A stretch of 64,000 nucleotides of DNA from Liolophura sinensis (GCF_032854445.1 NC_088303.1:34789501-34853500); one strand, 5' to 3'. Counted from the stretch's first letter, positions 1 to 14,415 are shown. The notes: generated by a model not told the origin, from the letters alone. Numbers and translations are program-made.

Positions 1-277
1 ATAGCGCGTCAGTGCGGGGTTTAAAGCCTGCTCAAAACACAGACCCAATTTCGGAATCCCACGGAAACGGACAAGTGGGAATTAGAGCAGAAAGGGTTTG
101 TCTCAAAATATTACTCGTTGCAAATACGATCCGAGTCTCGTCGAATTACTTCATCTGCAAGAAACCGGATATTTTTTTTACGTCGCCTTCGTGTTTTATA
201 CGTGGAGAGGAGGGCACTATTTGCCAAGCCACACACACACACCCGGACTGTGACATCTAACTGCGTCTCTCTTCACT
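1..277 (+). promoter_or_regulatory. 5' flank and probable 5' UTR of the aquaporin gene
   Basis: Sequence upstream of the aquaporin start codon. No clear TATA box or other core element was recognised; there is a T-rich run near 170-180 and a short CA run near 232-243. The transcription start cannot be placed from sequence. The open frame crossing this stretch (12-260) has no recognisable protein character. Confidence 0.35.
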
Positions 278-3200
278 ATGGCGATTATAAACGATAACAT
301 TAACGATATTTCCACTTTGAATTTTTGGCGAGCCTTGTCGGCGGAAATGCTTGGAACCTTGTTATTGGTGTTCCTGGCATGTGGTTCAGCGGTCAACTGG
401 TCCGAGTCCAGCGAAATGCCGCCGCAAAGAATCGTCCAAATCTCTCTTACATTTGGGCTATCCGTGGCCACGATCGTTTGGGCCATTGCCCACGTCAGTG
501 GCGGACACATCAATCCAGCGGTCACCATCGGTTTTTTGGTCACCCGCAAGATCACCATCGTACGAGGGGTTCTCTATATGATTGCCCAATCTATCGGGGC
601 AATCGTGGGTGCAGCTATCCTGTACGGAGTAAGCCCGGAAGACCGGAGGTCAGCTCTGGGTGCAAACGGTCTGAATGAGATCACCCCTGCCCAGGGATTC
701 GGTGTGGAGCTCATCATTACGTTCGTCTTGGTCTTCACCGTCTTCGCCACTGTGGATGGACAGCGCCATGATCTCAGAGGTTCTGGACCGCTAGCTATTG
801 GATTATCCGTTGCAATCTGCCATCTTTTTGCCGTGAGTTACCACTTCTTTCATTCTATCGATCGATTCTGTCCAAATCTGGACCTGTTTCACAAAGCATT
901 AGCTATTGTTATGCACGCATGTCTTGGTTATACTCTACCAGGCGCAAATCGCGAAATCGTTGTATAACGGACCTTGATTTGTTATGATCGTTGTCTAAAT
1001 TTTCCACGTACAATCACCTTATGTTTCTCCTATTGCCATTGTGCTTCGTCTGTGACAATCTAACTGCATGTATAGATGGATAAGTGGACATTTTCGTTGG
1101 AAATAGGGCCTAATATACGCAGGTGCGCGTGTGGACTCGGTAGTTTATATTATGCGTGGGTATACAAAATCGCTCTAGATGAAGATGTGTTGTGCATGGC
1201 CGAGTGGTCGATAGTGTCCGAATGGTACACAGAAGGCTAGGCTTTAGTCATGCGGATCAAGCATAAGACTTCCAAACTAAAGCCTGGATACTTCCACCTT
1301 TTGAATGTCAGTATTAGGGTGTAGGCAAAATACTGGTCGGTCGGGTATCGGTCTACTGTGACTGGTGTCTTTGGCATGGTAGCCAAGTGAGACAGCACTA
1401 TGAATATATGCTGGGACCAGTCTTGTACACGGAGACATAAGCATAGTATTATGATATAGTTGATGTCAAAAGTAGTACAGTACTGTGGGACCACGTGCTA
1501 ACAGCTGTATGTGATAATTAAGAAATGATGCTAAGATGTAAATTAATACTCTCTGCATGTATTTCTAAAAAAAATATACATGTGCATCTATATGTTAATA
1601 CATTATACCTCTGATACAACCCTGGGATGATATAACAGTCAAATGAGTTGAAATGAATTGCGTTGATAAATGTTTATTCACGCATATGGTTTTGTTTACG
1701 TTTAGCTGTCATGTGTCGTTAGGAAATTTATCACCATACAGAAATACGGGACATCTAGTATATATGTGACAACTGCGATACCATATCAAGAAAAGTACCT
1801 CCGTCTACTTGACATTTTTTCTTTGAAAAGCAATTATATTCCAAACATGGTTCTCACTCTTAGGCCTACTGTTTTAATACAACAGTGTTTTATTGAATCG
1901 CACAGAAGTACAAAACGGTGGTTTCTTTACTGGGCTATAAGCACTGCGGTAAAATTGTCATTGTATACGGGTAGAACCTTTTCATTTTATCATTTGTTGT
2001 ATTCTAATTTATTCATCTTTAACAAACTGAAAAGTCCTCTTTGCATTTTACATGGATTTCGTAATGTATGCATTTGGCGAGTGTACATTAATGCCTTGAC
2101 GTCACTGTCGCATTCGTGTATCATGTTATGTTTACACCCCGTGTTGCAGTACAGACATATTCACACCTGCCGAAGACGTGTTTACACTACCGTGGGAGTT
2201 ACGTAAATATGCTAATCGTCTGTGTAAACTTTACAATTATCAGTAACCCTTGGAGTAATAGTAGTGTGGACAATTAGTAACAGAAAGTGACGAAGGCTCC
2301 ACCCTTAAGCACACATGGAAATGTTAGCAACTCTAATGCTATAACATAAACTTCCGCGCACAGTATCTCCGTCTTAATGAGATCTGGGTATCGTTGTATA
2401 GATATGACACTCTTTGAAGCGATTGCTGCACAGGGTGCCCATGGACAGTCACATGCTGGCTCCAGCAAATGCCAGAAAAATTCGACTCAATATATGGCCA
2501 ATCTGTTTCACACGCATGTTTAACTTGATTGTGCCGAAGAAAAATTTAGCAAAAAAGTCACTCACTCTTTCATGTAAATGTATAATCATGGTTTTAGTTT
2601 TTGGTTTAAAATGGCCGTGAATTTTTAATGTGGTCAAGCCACTAGGGAATTATGTTGAAAGCAGTGTTTAATTAACGGAAGGGAAATAATGCAGTAAATT
2701 TACCGTCGTTCACTTAAAGTTTCTCTGGGTGTTTACCGAAGATTAACGGAATTCCGCGACCTTCTCCGATATGACAAAGATGCAGGCATTGAAACTTACT
2801 CGAGCACTGTCTCCTGTAGCTGAGATATTCCAAGCATTCGCATTCCCATTCCTAAGTTCGGCATATTGTAGTTTTCCGAATGACACTTCAGGGATGGCAT
2901 TTTCTGTCTGCAAACTTTGAGGAAATTGTTTTGCTCTTACATTCCTCTCACTGATAAAATACGTGCTCAACTTTCTGTAAATGATGTACACGTGCCCAAC
3001 TTTCGTGGCCAAGGGTTCAGAAAAGTTTTATATATCTTAATAAAAACATGTCTGACTTTAATACACGTGCAATTTTAAATCCCCATACCCTTTTCAATGG
3101 GTAAAATAATCTGTGTGAAGCAAATCGGTCCAATTAAGTCGTGTACTCTTTTAATTTTTTTCTGTAGTACGCCAGTGTTTCTGTATAATTGTTCCCGTAA

Positions 3201-6200
3201 AGAACAACCATTGTTCACAATCAGTGTATACTCACAACACATGAATGATGGAACTCTAGTGCCCAGTACTATAGTCCTGTATAGCTTTCCTAAGCGTCAA
3301 GAGTGAGTTTGTTTTGACAAAGAATCCCAGATCAACCAGGCTGAATACTTTTTTCCATTTCAGTTAGCATGAGGTGTAGGAAAAGTTTCAGAGCAACATG
3401 TAGTCTGTATATTCAGAACAGCCTCATATAGCCGGTCTTGCATTCAGCGCGCAATCTCAAGCTAAGTATTACAAAACACATCAAAACACTTCTCAGCTGC
3501 AAAAGAGACAGAGCAATATGGCATTATTTCATCCCTTTTTGTAAATCATTTTGCATCTGATTAATTGTAAAACCTTCTTTCAAAGCAACTTCTTTATTTC
3601 CAAACACACTTTTCCTCCTATCAAACATCCTGGCTATATCTACATACATGGATACTTACTCAAAGGCGGTGAGAGATTATTCAATTCTCTTTGAGAGAGA
3701 CTTAATGCCAGCAAACAACCAACGCCCCTTAACATCACGATGACTCGTGAACGATTACGTCCTGTGTAGGCCATTACGACGCCCAATCTGGAAGCTTTTT
3801 ACACCCACTACTTCCAAGTGCCATCGTAATCATACACTCTTCAAACTCACGATCACCCATGCGTGGGTTTACATGCGAGCTGAACGCTATGAACTCACTG
3901 GATGCAGATGGAGGTAGACTACAGCTCAATTCCAGTTACCATGGAAACAGATTTACCGCATTAAATGTAAAAAAAAAATCACCCTCAAAACTCAATTATA
4001 TTCTAGTTGGTAGAGGTACTATGGACGTTTATATTAATTTCTTTCCGTAGATAAGCAATCCTATTTTGGTGCACAGTATATCACCATGCTAAATTTTCAG
4101 GAGTATTTTTCTGGAGAAATTTTGGTATAGGAGTTACACATGGGCCTATATCACCTAAAATGTGGTCTCTTAAAACTGAGATGTTATAACCTCAGTAGTG
4201 CTAAATCTAACATTTTGGAGGTGATGGAAGAGATACGGCATTTATAATGATAGGTTAGCGTTTTGGATTGTGTTAGATATTTAACACTGTGCAGAATCGT
4301 TAGAAAATGTTGTAACTGAACACTATGCTATGTGAAATTAATAGTTTTAGGTATTGTGTAATTCTTATTGTGTAAATGATACAAAACCTTGTAATCTGTA
4401 AAATTATGTTACAAGCTACAAACAATCATTATAATAGGTGTTAAAATGTTGACACAAACATTTTTTGAAGCATTTAATGTGTTACATCATTTTAACACTT
4501 AAAGTGTTGACACTTAACACTTAAATGTCTTTAAAGAGTCATGGCATCATGTAAACTCAGAAGCTTGTCTCATCTTTATTGGAATCAGTAATGACAGCTA
4601 CAAAACCAGATTGTGTCCAGAGAGCGATTATTCCTAGCTATCCGATCTATTATATTAGCGGGGTATCTTGATCAGGGAATTCTCATGAATGGTTATGAGG
4701 GATAACTCTCTGCTGTGGTCATAATGGGGAACACTTCTGGTCTAAATATGTCGTTTCCAAGATGTGCAAAAACTCATCATTCTGTGCTCTTGGGCTGCAG
4801 TGTCTGTGAGCTACCCCTTTCTTTACAAGCACAGCTCTGTAGAAACAGTGACGTATTACAGAAAGCAACAAAAGAACGCAGGACTTGGACCGACTTGTTT
4901 AAGGAGGGTTTTGTTCATCATTGGGTTTAAATAGTTTAAATCTGGGAGAGGCCGAGTCGATATACTTGGCACATAATTCACATCGTGTATGTTTTATTTA
5001 TTTATTTGATTTGGGTGTTTAGAGCCGTACCGGAGACCATTTAACCTAACTCACCCAAACAGCCATACGGTGTAAAGCCTGCCACTGACAAAGAAATGAC
5101 ACATGCGCTATTCAGTTCCTTCCAGTTGCTGAGGCACTGATTGAATAATGCAGCCAGAAAGTCATTATAGGATGGCGGTATTTTAAATTTCCGAACTGTT
5201 GTTTTTCACCTTGTTAAAACATATCATAATTCGCCTGTTTTGGAGAGAACTGAAAAATTCTTTCCAAAGGCCGATAGCCATCCTCTGAATGATAAAATAC
5301 CAGCTGAAAAGCTGCAAAAATGAAGGTCATGTTATGCTAAATTCTTCACATGTTATACAGAGAAGTGCAAACTGCATGGTGGTGATGCGGGTTGGTATGG
5401 CACTGTACAATGCAAAAGTGTTGGTTAATACACTTACACAGCTTTCCTGTGTAAGAAGTAAGGAAAATCAACGTCTTACAACCATCAGGTTGGGCAGAGG
5501 AATTTGTCGGAGGTGGGTCTGGACACGTGACCTTGTTCTCAGTGGACATGTGTGGTCAGAACTAAGACGAACCAGCCAACCAGTCAATGTCGTCGGTGTA
5601 TCATGTATAACCGTCAGGAAGTACATACGCACCTAGTGTAGAGCTCAGCATCGTTACGATGAAAGGACAGAACACATCTGCAGATGGAGTGAAGGCTATG
5701 CTCACATTTGCTTTACCAATGTCTCACTAATTGACTTATATATAGAGTGAAGTCGCTTGGAGCATTTGGCCTATGCTTTACTTAATTGGTAATCAGTAAG
5801 TTGTGATGTAAATGGAAATTACCACTCAATTTTTCATCGTCGACATTACGACATCATGGTGAAGCCCTACTGTGACTTAACGTCATCGCTTTACGGCACG
5901 GGAGACAAATCAGTGCATTGTAAGACGGTGGGTATATACAATAATGAGATACACATGCAAATTTCTTAGCCCATAATTAAAATTTCAAAACGTGAATTGG
6001 TGAATCGCTCTTCACGTGTAAATATAGAACGATTTACTGTTATTCAAGTTTTGTACGTTTTTCTTTGGTTTCCACCTGGGAGAAAGGGTTTTCGCCTGAG
6101 TGGAAACATTTTCTCCAGATGAAAGGGTCAAAAGCTCGTGAAAATGAGCGTTGATCAAATATGTTTTCTGATATCAGATGTATTTTCATTGGCATGCGCA

Positions 6201-9200
6201 CATGCTGTTTGGGTAACACGCCCAATTAGTATATAGTGTGGTTAAAATATTGTTCTCCGCCGTCTTAATGAGTTCGGAGGCGCGAAAAGCTTTTTGGTAT
6301 AACATGAATTCCACTTAATTCGGTGGAAAGGTTTTCACTCAGATGATAAGAGTTACAAAACTTTAAACATACAAATTTCATACATGGGCCACCGTAAAAT
6401 ATTGTACTGAGAGTTGTATAACGGCGATAATAGATACTTTTCATCACTTCCGAACATGCGACATTGCTGGGGGAGACATCTACCAAGATTCGTGTCACAT
6501 GTTATTAGTTGCCATAAAGCAGCACCATAAATCGCTCAGTCTGTCTTTCGGTAAGTCATACTTCTGAAATCCGTGTCTTTTAACATTTAAAGGGTCATCA
6601 CTTACGTAGAGATCGGAGTACAAGACGGCCCCTGGCGGGATGTTGGAGCTATATCAAGTCTTTTTAGGACAAGATCAGTTTTGTACACTTACTGTTATAA
6701 CACAATGTTTTTTTCCATGACGCCCGATGTACTGTAAACTAGCTGTTCTGTTGTTGGCTTTTCTATGGATTCCAAAGACCGCTGCAAAAAGTGGGAACGG
6801 AAGCCGCTATGAGAGAAATGACATGCGGTACGTTTAACTGGTGGATTATTTCGTTTAATGTGTTTGGGACTGGTAATGTAAGTCTGTCACTACAGTTCTC
6901 TTATTCAAGTGGTACTAGTACATGTAAACCTCTGAGACGCTCCAGTAGTCCACGTCGTCCACGCACTGATTTCTCGTTTTGAAAATTGGTCTTGCAATTA
7001 CTGACCTCAATGTTCATTAAGGAGTGACAACTGGTATACGTTTGTCTAACACACCGCCTAGATTTGACACCTTGAAGGTTACACATTCGAAATTCAGGCA
7101 GTTGAGAGTTGGCTCCGAGCTGAAGAGTGAAGGGGCAATGATTTGGTGATACTGTCACACAGACATTGTAGGTTGTTGATGCACTATATATTTCTGCACT
7201 GTTAGATTGCACCGAGTTAAAATAGATGAGAATTTCATCTGGTTTTGCTGGTGTTACTTCCTACACACCCACCCCACCCCACCCCATCCCCAGAGTTACC
7301 AAGGTAACAAAATGCTATCACTTCACATCCAGTAACCACAGCTTAAAAAAAACGGTGGTCATGCTTGGATGATATTGTAAAAGTGCAAGCTGCATGTTGT
7401 GATATGACATCGTACCACGTGAAAATTAGGGTATATATATTTTGGAGGTTGAAGTTAACAATTTCATTACATAAATTTTAAGGAAAATCAATGCGCTCGT
7501 GTAACCTACAGTAACCCATCCACGCCAAAACTGTATAGGCTCCTATGTGAAGTGGAAAAAACTTATACCGAGCTTACATTAATTAAGTTGGTTAGTGCTC
7601 TTGACACAGAGGAATATAAATATCTGGTTACCAAAAAAAAAAAAACAAAAAAAAAAACACACACACACACACTTTTACGAAGAACATGAGCATATATGTC
7701 CTCCATCTGTTACATGCAGAGGTGTACTACAGGGATACCTTGGGTATGCGTGGGAGTCATTACACACACCATAGGGAGTCAGGAGAAATATATGGAGAGT
7801 CACATTCGTGATCTCCGCAGCAAACTTCCGGTACTGAATGATGAATCACACAGTTTTGATAAATCATTTCCTTAATATCTTCAAATTGGTGTTATTGATC
7901 GATTGATTGATTTATTTGATTGTGGCTTAAAGCCATACTCAAGAGTTTTTAATCTATACTGTGGGAATGAGTTTCATGGGTGGAGGAAATCAGAGTGTGC
8001 GGCCAAGGTGGCCGACTTTTAAAAAAAAATCCTCTCTTTCCTAAAGGAATAGCCTTTCAAAAAGAGAGCTGTGACAATGCCGACATTTAATGGAATGAAA
8101 TGTCAGAACTGTCCAGTAAAATGACAGATGAACTTATACTTTGTCACCGTATGGGCTTAAATATCTCCGTGGTTAAATTATAATAGTAAACGATTTCAGC
8201 AGAAAAGGTCGACGGTCAGAATTCAGAATTGCCTTATCAGCCCTATAGCCCATGGTTTGTAGGCAAACATGGCATTGGCGGTATTTGACATAGAAAAATG
8301 TCACCTTCGGGGTTAAACACAGCCCATTTATCAGTCATCCACTGAAGCAATAGATGGGGAATGGAGCAAATTGTTTGGGAGAGTCGATGTACCCTTGTCA
8401 ACAGCCTAATACATGTATGATACGTGAGATTCGGGAGGTCGCGACTTCTATTACACGTCAAAAAGGACGGCAAGAGCACACGTAAATTAAAGCCAAGCGG
8501 GCACGGCGTGATAACTGCAGAGTGTCACTGACTTGCATCATAATGCGCGCGAAGCGCAGCGTTCGCGTAACTAAACAATAGCCTCTACCATGACTGTATC
8601 CAGTCCCTCTGTTTTGTCAAAGATGGTCTCTAGTCGTAAACAACCAGTGATATCCGGATACTTGACATTTATACGTCAGTCAAGATTTTATTTTGTCAGT
8701 TCAAGACAATGTGTAACTTGCTGCATTTTCACACCTTCTTCCACGACAGCTCGAGCGGTAAGGGGCTTGGCGTAATCCCATAACAGTGTGATTTATACGC
8801 TTTATTCACTACGGAATCCTTTCAGTGAAATTCAATTGCAAAAATTAGACAGTTATTATCTAGTAAATTTTAACCACTATCATTATTTTATTATGTTTTG
8901 AACAAAGTATCTAAAAGAGACTTGGGTCACAAGTTTATATTTTGAAAAGAATACAAGGGTTTATGTTTGGTCTGAGTAAACAAACTACTTACTTACGCTT
9001 CTTACTCCCTACACTGTGTCAAATTATGGCCTCCTTATATTGTACCACTTTCGGGTGAAACCAAAGGCTTTAAAAAGGTATTTGCTGCTGTCTAGCTTGG
9101 CACTCAGTCTTAGAGGTTAGAGCAAGGAAATATGATTGGTTGACCCAGCGTATAAGTGCAATGTGACTTTGGTAGGGTGTCATGTTTGGTGTCTTCGGTA

Positions 9201-10823
9201 TGATACTTCATTGCCTGCTGCACATTGGCGGCATGGACTAGCCCTGCCACAAGAAGACACAATTTATGTACACATCCTTAATGACTCCTTGCCATCACAC
9301 GACTGAAGAATTAAGAGCGATGTTAAACCCCAAGAATGCATACGTTATGTCACTTCACAAACAGCAGTCACGTGATACACGCCTAAAACTGACATTGGTA
9401 TAGGCGTGAACAGTGTCTACATTTTCATTTACTGTAAAAGACCTCAAATTTAGTCCATTAAAGTTCATATTTTGGAAGAAATTATGTCACAAAATATTAC
9501 TTTTGTTCGAGTCTCAAGACAGTGTGATATTTGGCAAATAGCCGTAAGTAACTAGTGAAATACGGCCTCATGTCCATTTGCCTGAGTCACTTATGTTAAC
9601 TGTTCATGAAAATTCCTAGCCTTTCAGCAGAAATCTGGTCAATCCAGGATTGTAATATAACAGACTTCAGCGTGGAGAGTAAAACCAGAGCAGCGACGAC
9701 AGTATGGTCACACCTAAATCAGTAGCATTCAATCATTATTCATAAGAGACTAATCTAAGGTAGTAACAGAAAAACGTAAGTAAAACGTGCTGAGCATCTG
9801 GAAAGTCTCTTCTTCCATTATTTTATCCGTTTATGGTTTTAAACTGAATGCTACAGGCTATATCAGTCAATCACCGATGTGATTTCTCTTCACAGATCAG
9901 CTACACGGGGACGGGAATGAACTGTGCACGAAGCCTGGGACCTGCTGTGATCACTGGGAAGTGGGATGATCACTGGGTAAGTCATGACATAGATCAAATG
10001 GATGATTGAATGATCAGGATTGGACGTAACACTGGCAGTATTTCGGTCATGTCTCGTGGACAGCTTCTTAGACTCAGGAAACTGTTGTCTTATCACGTGC
10101 ATGGGAACGATGACAAATGAGTTAAAATTCAAAAAGCACAAAAAATATAAGTCTTTCAAAATATTCAAACAACTGAAACAAAAAGTCAAGTGTGCCGCTG
10201 AACAGATTTGGGACAAGGCACCCAGTTGGCAAAGGGTTAGGGTCCTATTCTCTTCAAACCGGAGACCCCAGGGGGAGAACAGCAGGAACGCAATTAAAAA
10301 CCTAAAAGTGACTGTCGAAAATTTTTTATCCTAACAAAAATGCACTTGAAATACTGGATTCTATGGTGGCCTTTCTTCACCACTGTGTCATTAGTGGCGC
10401 CACATCATATATATGAATGTATTCGTAGAATGAACCTTGAACAAGTTCAAGCAAGAAGTATGGATATGACACCATTGATACCCACGTGGTCCCGTCAGAC
10501 TACCATAAATAAATGCAATGTTGTATAACTATCTTATATTATAAAACCATCAATATTATAAAATTATAAAAACAAATCGAGTTTTCATCTGACATATACG
10601 TCCGTTTGGTATATGACACTATACATAAACTATAAGATTTATACTGTGTTCCATTTATTTTCCTCAGGTGTACTGGGTTGGACCTTTAGTGGGAGGAACC
10701 CTCGCTGCTCTACTGTACGAGTTCGTCTACTCGGCAAAGTCCGTGTCACGCTACGATAAGAGACGCAAAGTAACGGATACTGAGGATTCCGAAATGAAAA
10801 CAACCGAAGTTGCCCAAGCCTGA
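278..10823 (+). CDS. Aquaporin (MIP family water channel), 3 coding exons, 263 aa, NCA variant of the second NPA box
   Basis: Six-helix membrane channel that should pass water across the plasma membrane. Coding exons are 278-832, 9896-9976 and 10668-10823 (stop TGA 10821-10823), all joined in phase 0 at GT-AG sites. The 81-nt middle exon matches the size of the equivalent exon in animal aquaporins. The first half-helix has a normal NPA at residues 79-81 (SGGHINPAV). The second reads M-N-C-A-R-S, so residues 194-196 are NCA instead of NPA. Selectivity-filter positions by alignment to AQP1 are F59, H182, T191 and R197, the orthodox water-channel pattern apart from Thr where AQP1 has Cys. The third exon has the usual HWVYWVGP start and an acidic, polar cytosolic tail. 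The ATG at 278 gives an N-terminus of normal length. Family is certain from sequence; substrate is inferred. The open frame running on to 967 is read-through into intron 1. Confidence 0.95.
4985..5045 (-). repeat. Degenerate SINE tail fragment
   Basis: TTTATTTATTTATTTGATT followed by a decayed version of the conserved 3' end of the main SINE family of this window. Only the tail part is recognisable. Confidence 0.4.
7632..7673. repeat. A-run plus CA microsatellite
   Basis: About 13 A, a C, then more A and nine CA dinucleotides, inside aquaporin intron 1. Confidence 0.9.
7905..8012 (-). mobile_element. SINE fragment, second family (GTGGAGG-type)
   Basis: Begins with a GATT/TTTATTTGATT tail and carries 'GAGTTTCATGGGTGGAGGAA', which recurs near 42977-42996. 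These copies share an internal part that differs from the main SINE family. Orientation is minus, with the tail at the low coordinate. Confidence 0.5.
9189..9336 (+). mobile_element. SINE fragment, third family
   Basis: Ends with a decayed form of 'CGACGTTAAACCCCAAGCAC', the 3' end shared with 61856-62046 and, in reverse, 40316-40388. Lies in aquaporin intron 1, about 560 bp before exon 2. Confidence 0.45.
9977..10667 (+). other. Aquaporin intron 2
   Basis: GTAAGT donor; acceptor is a T-rich tract ending CCTCAG. An open frame (10020-10334) lies wholly inside the intron and shows no protein-family features. No repeat was recognised. Confidence 0.85.
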
Positions 10824-13112
10824 AATCAATTCATAAACTTCATGAAAATATTTTTGGCTGTTCTATAATCATATTTCCCACAGCGCATACGTCGATCCAA
10901 ATCAAAAGTGTCTTTCCGCGGATCTACATTTATCAATACGATTGCTTTATATTTCCATTGCAATCAACGTTATACATACTACAGATTAAAGGGAATGCAT
11001 ATAAATGAAGGACTTGTAGAAACACAGAATGCGTTTCTCCTTTCAGACGTAGCTTTCTGCTACATGCAGTATGACCTTTTCGTTGCTCAAGATTTCTGTA
11101 CAAAATTTGCTGGTTGTGGAGAAGAGGTAAAGCGACCATATAGAGCTGCGCATGCGCTATGAGGGGTATGATTAACAATGTAACTTTTTTTTTTACAGCA
11201 AATGATATTATCTAAGTGATTATATTACACATTAGCTAAGTAGACATTTGACTCGTACGTTGCATGCCATCAGCATTTCTGCATATGGAATTATTTAAAC
11301 AATACCTTTCTCGACGCTATCACGGCATTTTCTCTTTTTATAATTGTGGTCGATATTAAATCTACTTAATCAGATTGGCTGACAAAAACATTGAGCGCCA
11401 CATTGAAAGGTTCTCCAACTGGGGATTACGTTACGAACGTCTTACGTCATTGCTGATTACGTCATGCATTTATCTACGCAGTGTACAATTTCAGATTTTT
11501 TTGTTCTTGTTTTAAAATGACTCGGTACAATTGCTATTAATACATTAACATAAAGCACCCAATAACAAAGGGATCGTTTTAAACGACAATTTCAAAGTTC
11601 CTGCTTCAGTTAAAGAAGCTAATGGTGTTTTTTCTGCACCGATATATACCACGAGACCACGTGTAGCACTGGGAGCGGCCTGCTTATACCAGCAGTACAG
11701 TTAAGATAGCGGAGATTTTCCATTAGTTCAGTCGGGAGATTTTACTGTATTTTACATCAGGAGATCCGACTACAAATCCCGATCAGATGTTTCAACTATA
11801 ACGCTCGGGTTGACGCCATCATAAGGACGATTTTAGCTAATCGTACCAACAAAGATCATGGGAATATGCAAGAAAAAAGGCCATTTTCACACTCTGAATA
11901 TTTTACTCGTAGTCCACGCGTCTAAATCTGAACACAGAATATGAGTTGGCATGGATTTATTTGAGTTTGAATCTTCTAGTCTGATCCTTAGTGTGCGTCG
12001 TCACTTAGTGTGCCTCTGTGTAATTGTTTTGGTAGGTGCGTCCTTGTAAACTAAATGTTAAAACGTATAATGCTATTGGGACTTAATGTACATGTGTATT
12101 GGAAATACTGTTCTTCCTTCAACTTCTTGCAAGTTGTGAAACTCATGGATAAGGTAAAATACTCAAATGATCGATATTTTGTCTGATTATATCTCATGTT
12201 CATCGATGTTTGTACCTGTAGAAATAGAAATTGACTTGAATAAAAAATATAAATCTTTCATTTGTAGGCCTCAATGCTTAATTAACGTCATATGTATTTT
12301 TACCTGGGTTGGAACTCCACTGAGATTTGAAGTTTTGAGACTGATCCGAGACTTTTCTTCCGTTACTGTTCAATATCATAGGTAACGTTCTTCAAAGAAA
12401 GATATAAGGGATAAGTTCAAATCAATAACAATAATTTAAAACGCTGGAGATACTGGTCCTGGAACAGATTTCCTTTCATCAGGGTTTGTTCATGCAAGAA
12501 TCGTCATATTTCAACCTTATATTCTGCAGAAAAGAAACATGACAAAGTTTTGTAGAAGAGACATTGGGATAACGGGGCTAGATTATCATGAAAATCTGCC
12601 CATTTATCTTTTATTAATTTATTTTATTCATGTTTCACTTCGTACTCGAGATAATTTCACATATATATGACGACAGTCAGGTTAGGGAACATGACAGAAC
12701 TCGTAGGAAACTACCAGGAACCTGACAAACCCAATGTCACAGCTAATTTAAGTCAAGCCGTCTTCCAAGAGAATTCCGGTCGCTCAAGCAAAATGGAGGC
12801 TCAAAAACACTATTCATAGCCACTGTCATGACTTCGAACAGTTATAGAGAGATTGGAACGTTCACCCATGGCGGTGGTTGAGCTAGGACTTTATGTCAAT
12901 GGAGAAACTACCAAGACTTGACAATACGATTGTGCGAAATTACAGATTATCCTCCGCTTGCCAAAATCCGGCGTTAATTTCCGATGAGATCAAACAATTT
13001 TCTGTCCGCCATTCCCGGCTCCAAACAAAAGGATATCACTGTTTTAATAGATTATATCACCAAATCACAGTAAGATCATAGCATAAAAGGAAAGTGATTC
13101 CGATTGGTTATA

Positions 13113-13490
13113 GTGCACGCCTGCATAAATCACGAATTACTATACAGTATACGTCTGCATAAATCACGGAATTGCTATATAGTGTACGTCTGCATAAATC
13201 ACGGAACTACTATACAGCGTACGTCTGCATAAATCACGGAATTACTTACAGCGTACGTCTGCACTAACCCCGGAATTACTTACGGCGCAAGTCTGCGTAA
13301 ATCAAGGAATTACTTACGGTGTACGTCTGCGTAAATCACGGAATTACTTACAGTGCACTTCTGAATAAATCACGGAATTGCTTACAGTGCACTTTTGCAT
13401 TAATCACGGAATTACTTACGGTGTACGTCTGCATAAATCACGGAATTATTATACACTGTACGTCTGCATAAATCACGGAATCACTTGTAG
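13113..13490. repeat. Tandem array, about 34-bp unit, about 11 copies
   Basis: The words 'CTGCATAAATCACGGAATTA' and 'GTACGTCTG' recur every 33-35 bp with base changes between units; early copies start at 13121, 13155, 13190 and 13225. Intergenic. Confidence 0.9.
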
Positions 13491-13616
13491 ACGGTGAAAA
13501 ATAATGAGTCACAATTCAGCAAAACTGGACTCTGACATATGGCTTGAATAACAAGACTACAAAGTTCTGTCGCAACCCTTGACCTTTCGGACAACCAATT
13601 CAAACCCGTGAATCCA

Positions 13617-13651
13617 TTTTTTTTTTTATTTTATTTTTATTTTATTTTTTT
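13617..13651. repeat. T-rich low-complexity run
   Basis: T runs broken by single A residues (TTTTATTTTATTTTT type). Confidence 0.85.
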
Positions 13652-14415
13652 GCTTCTACTGTTAGATGATACAAACAGTTCCAAAATCCTGTGACTGAGG
13701 ACATTCTTCGCTTATACCATGATGCGGATTGTGCATAGTTCCGTGCTAGGTTAGTATCGTGTGAATGCTTACGGTGGCAGACAGTGGTCAGTACCACAAG
13801 GCCTTGCCTCCCTGGGGAGACTATATGACTTATTATGCCTCTAGAGACAAGGAGCTAACAAACACATCCCGTCATACAGCCACAATTACATGAAGTGTTG
13901 CTGTGACCAGAGGCCTGTTGTACACATACATATACATGGGCGGTATGTCCGATAAGCACAGGCCAGACGTGTGTAGCACGCTATGGGACGCCGCCATATA
14001 ACAGCCGTGTTGTGTGTATGCATGGTTGAAGTCTGTCACGATATATGTTATAGTTATATTGCCGCTGTACGCAGTCCATTTCCATAAATGGGTGACGGAA
14101 ACCATTCAGATAATGCAATAACACAATAAAGGTTATAGTATGGATAGACTAATGAATTGGCGATGAGACAGGCTATCAGCAATAAATGAATAACAAAAAG
14201 TTACGTAAAGCAGAATAAATACGTCGGGGCATCTGTGATTAACAGTTTTATTCTGATTTCGGACAAATTCGATTTTCTGAGTATAGACAAACATTGTGAT
14301 ACGAATCACTATAATATGACATAATGCGAAAGATTTGTATTTTGACACTATAGTCTATTTCTTTTAGTGGGTTGCCGAAATTCAGCCGTCTGTAAACTCA
14401 GCCATTGCTTTTGGT

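Larger units (their letters stand above)
833..9895 (+). other. Aquaporin intron 1 (about 9.1 kb)
   Basis: Starts GTGAGT and ends in a pyrimidine-rich tract with CACAG. It contains no exon that I can support. It holds a degenerate SINE tail near 4985-5045, an A-run followed by a CA run at 7632-7673, C-rich CACCC copies at 7262-7289, a SINE fragment at 7905-8012 and another at 9189-9336. Stretches near 4100-4560 are very AT-rich with repeated TTAACACTT-like words. Confidence 0.8.

Noticed and set aside
833-967. Continuation of the aquaporin open frame past 832
   Set aside because: The GTGAGT donor at 833 and the in-phase exon at 9896 rebuild the standard aquaporin sequence. The read-through residues do not fit the family.
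1190-1260. tRNA-like A-box GGCCGAGTGGTCG
   Set aside because: No matching B-box or cloverleaf could be found downstream; probably a SINE remnant or chance.
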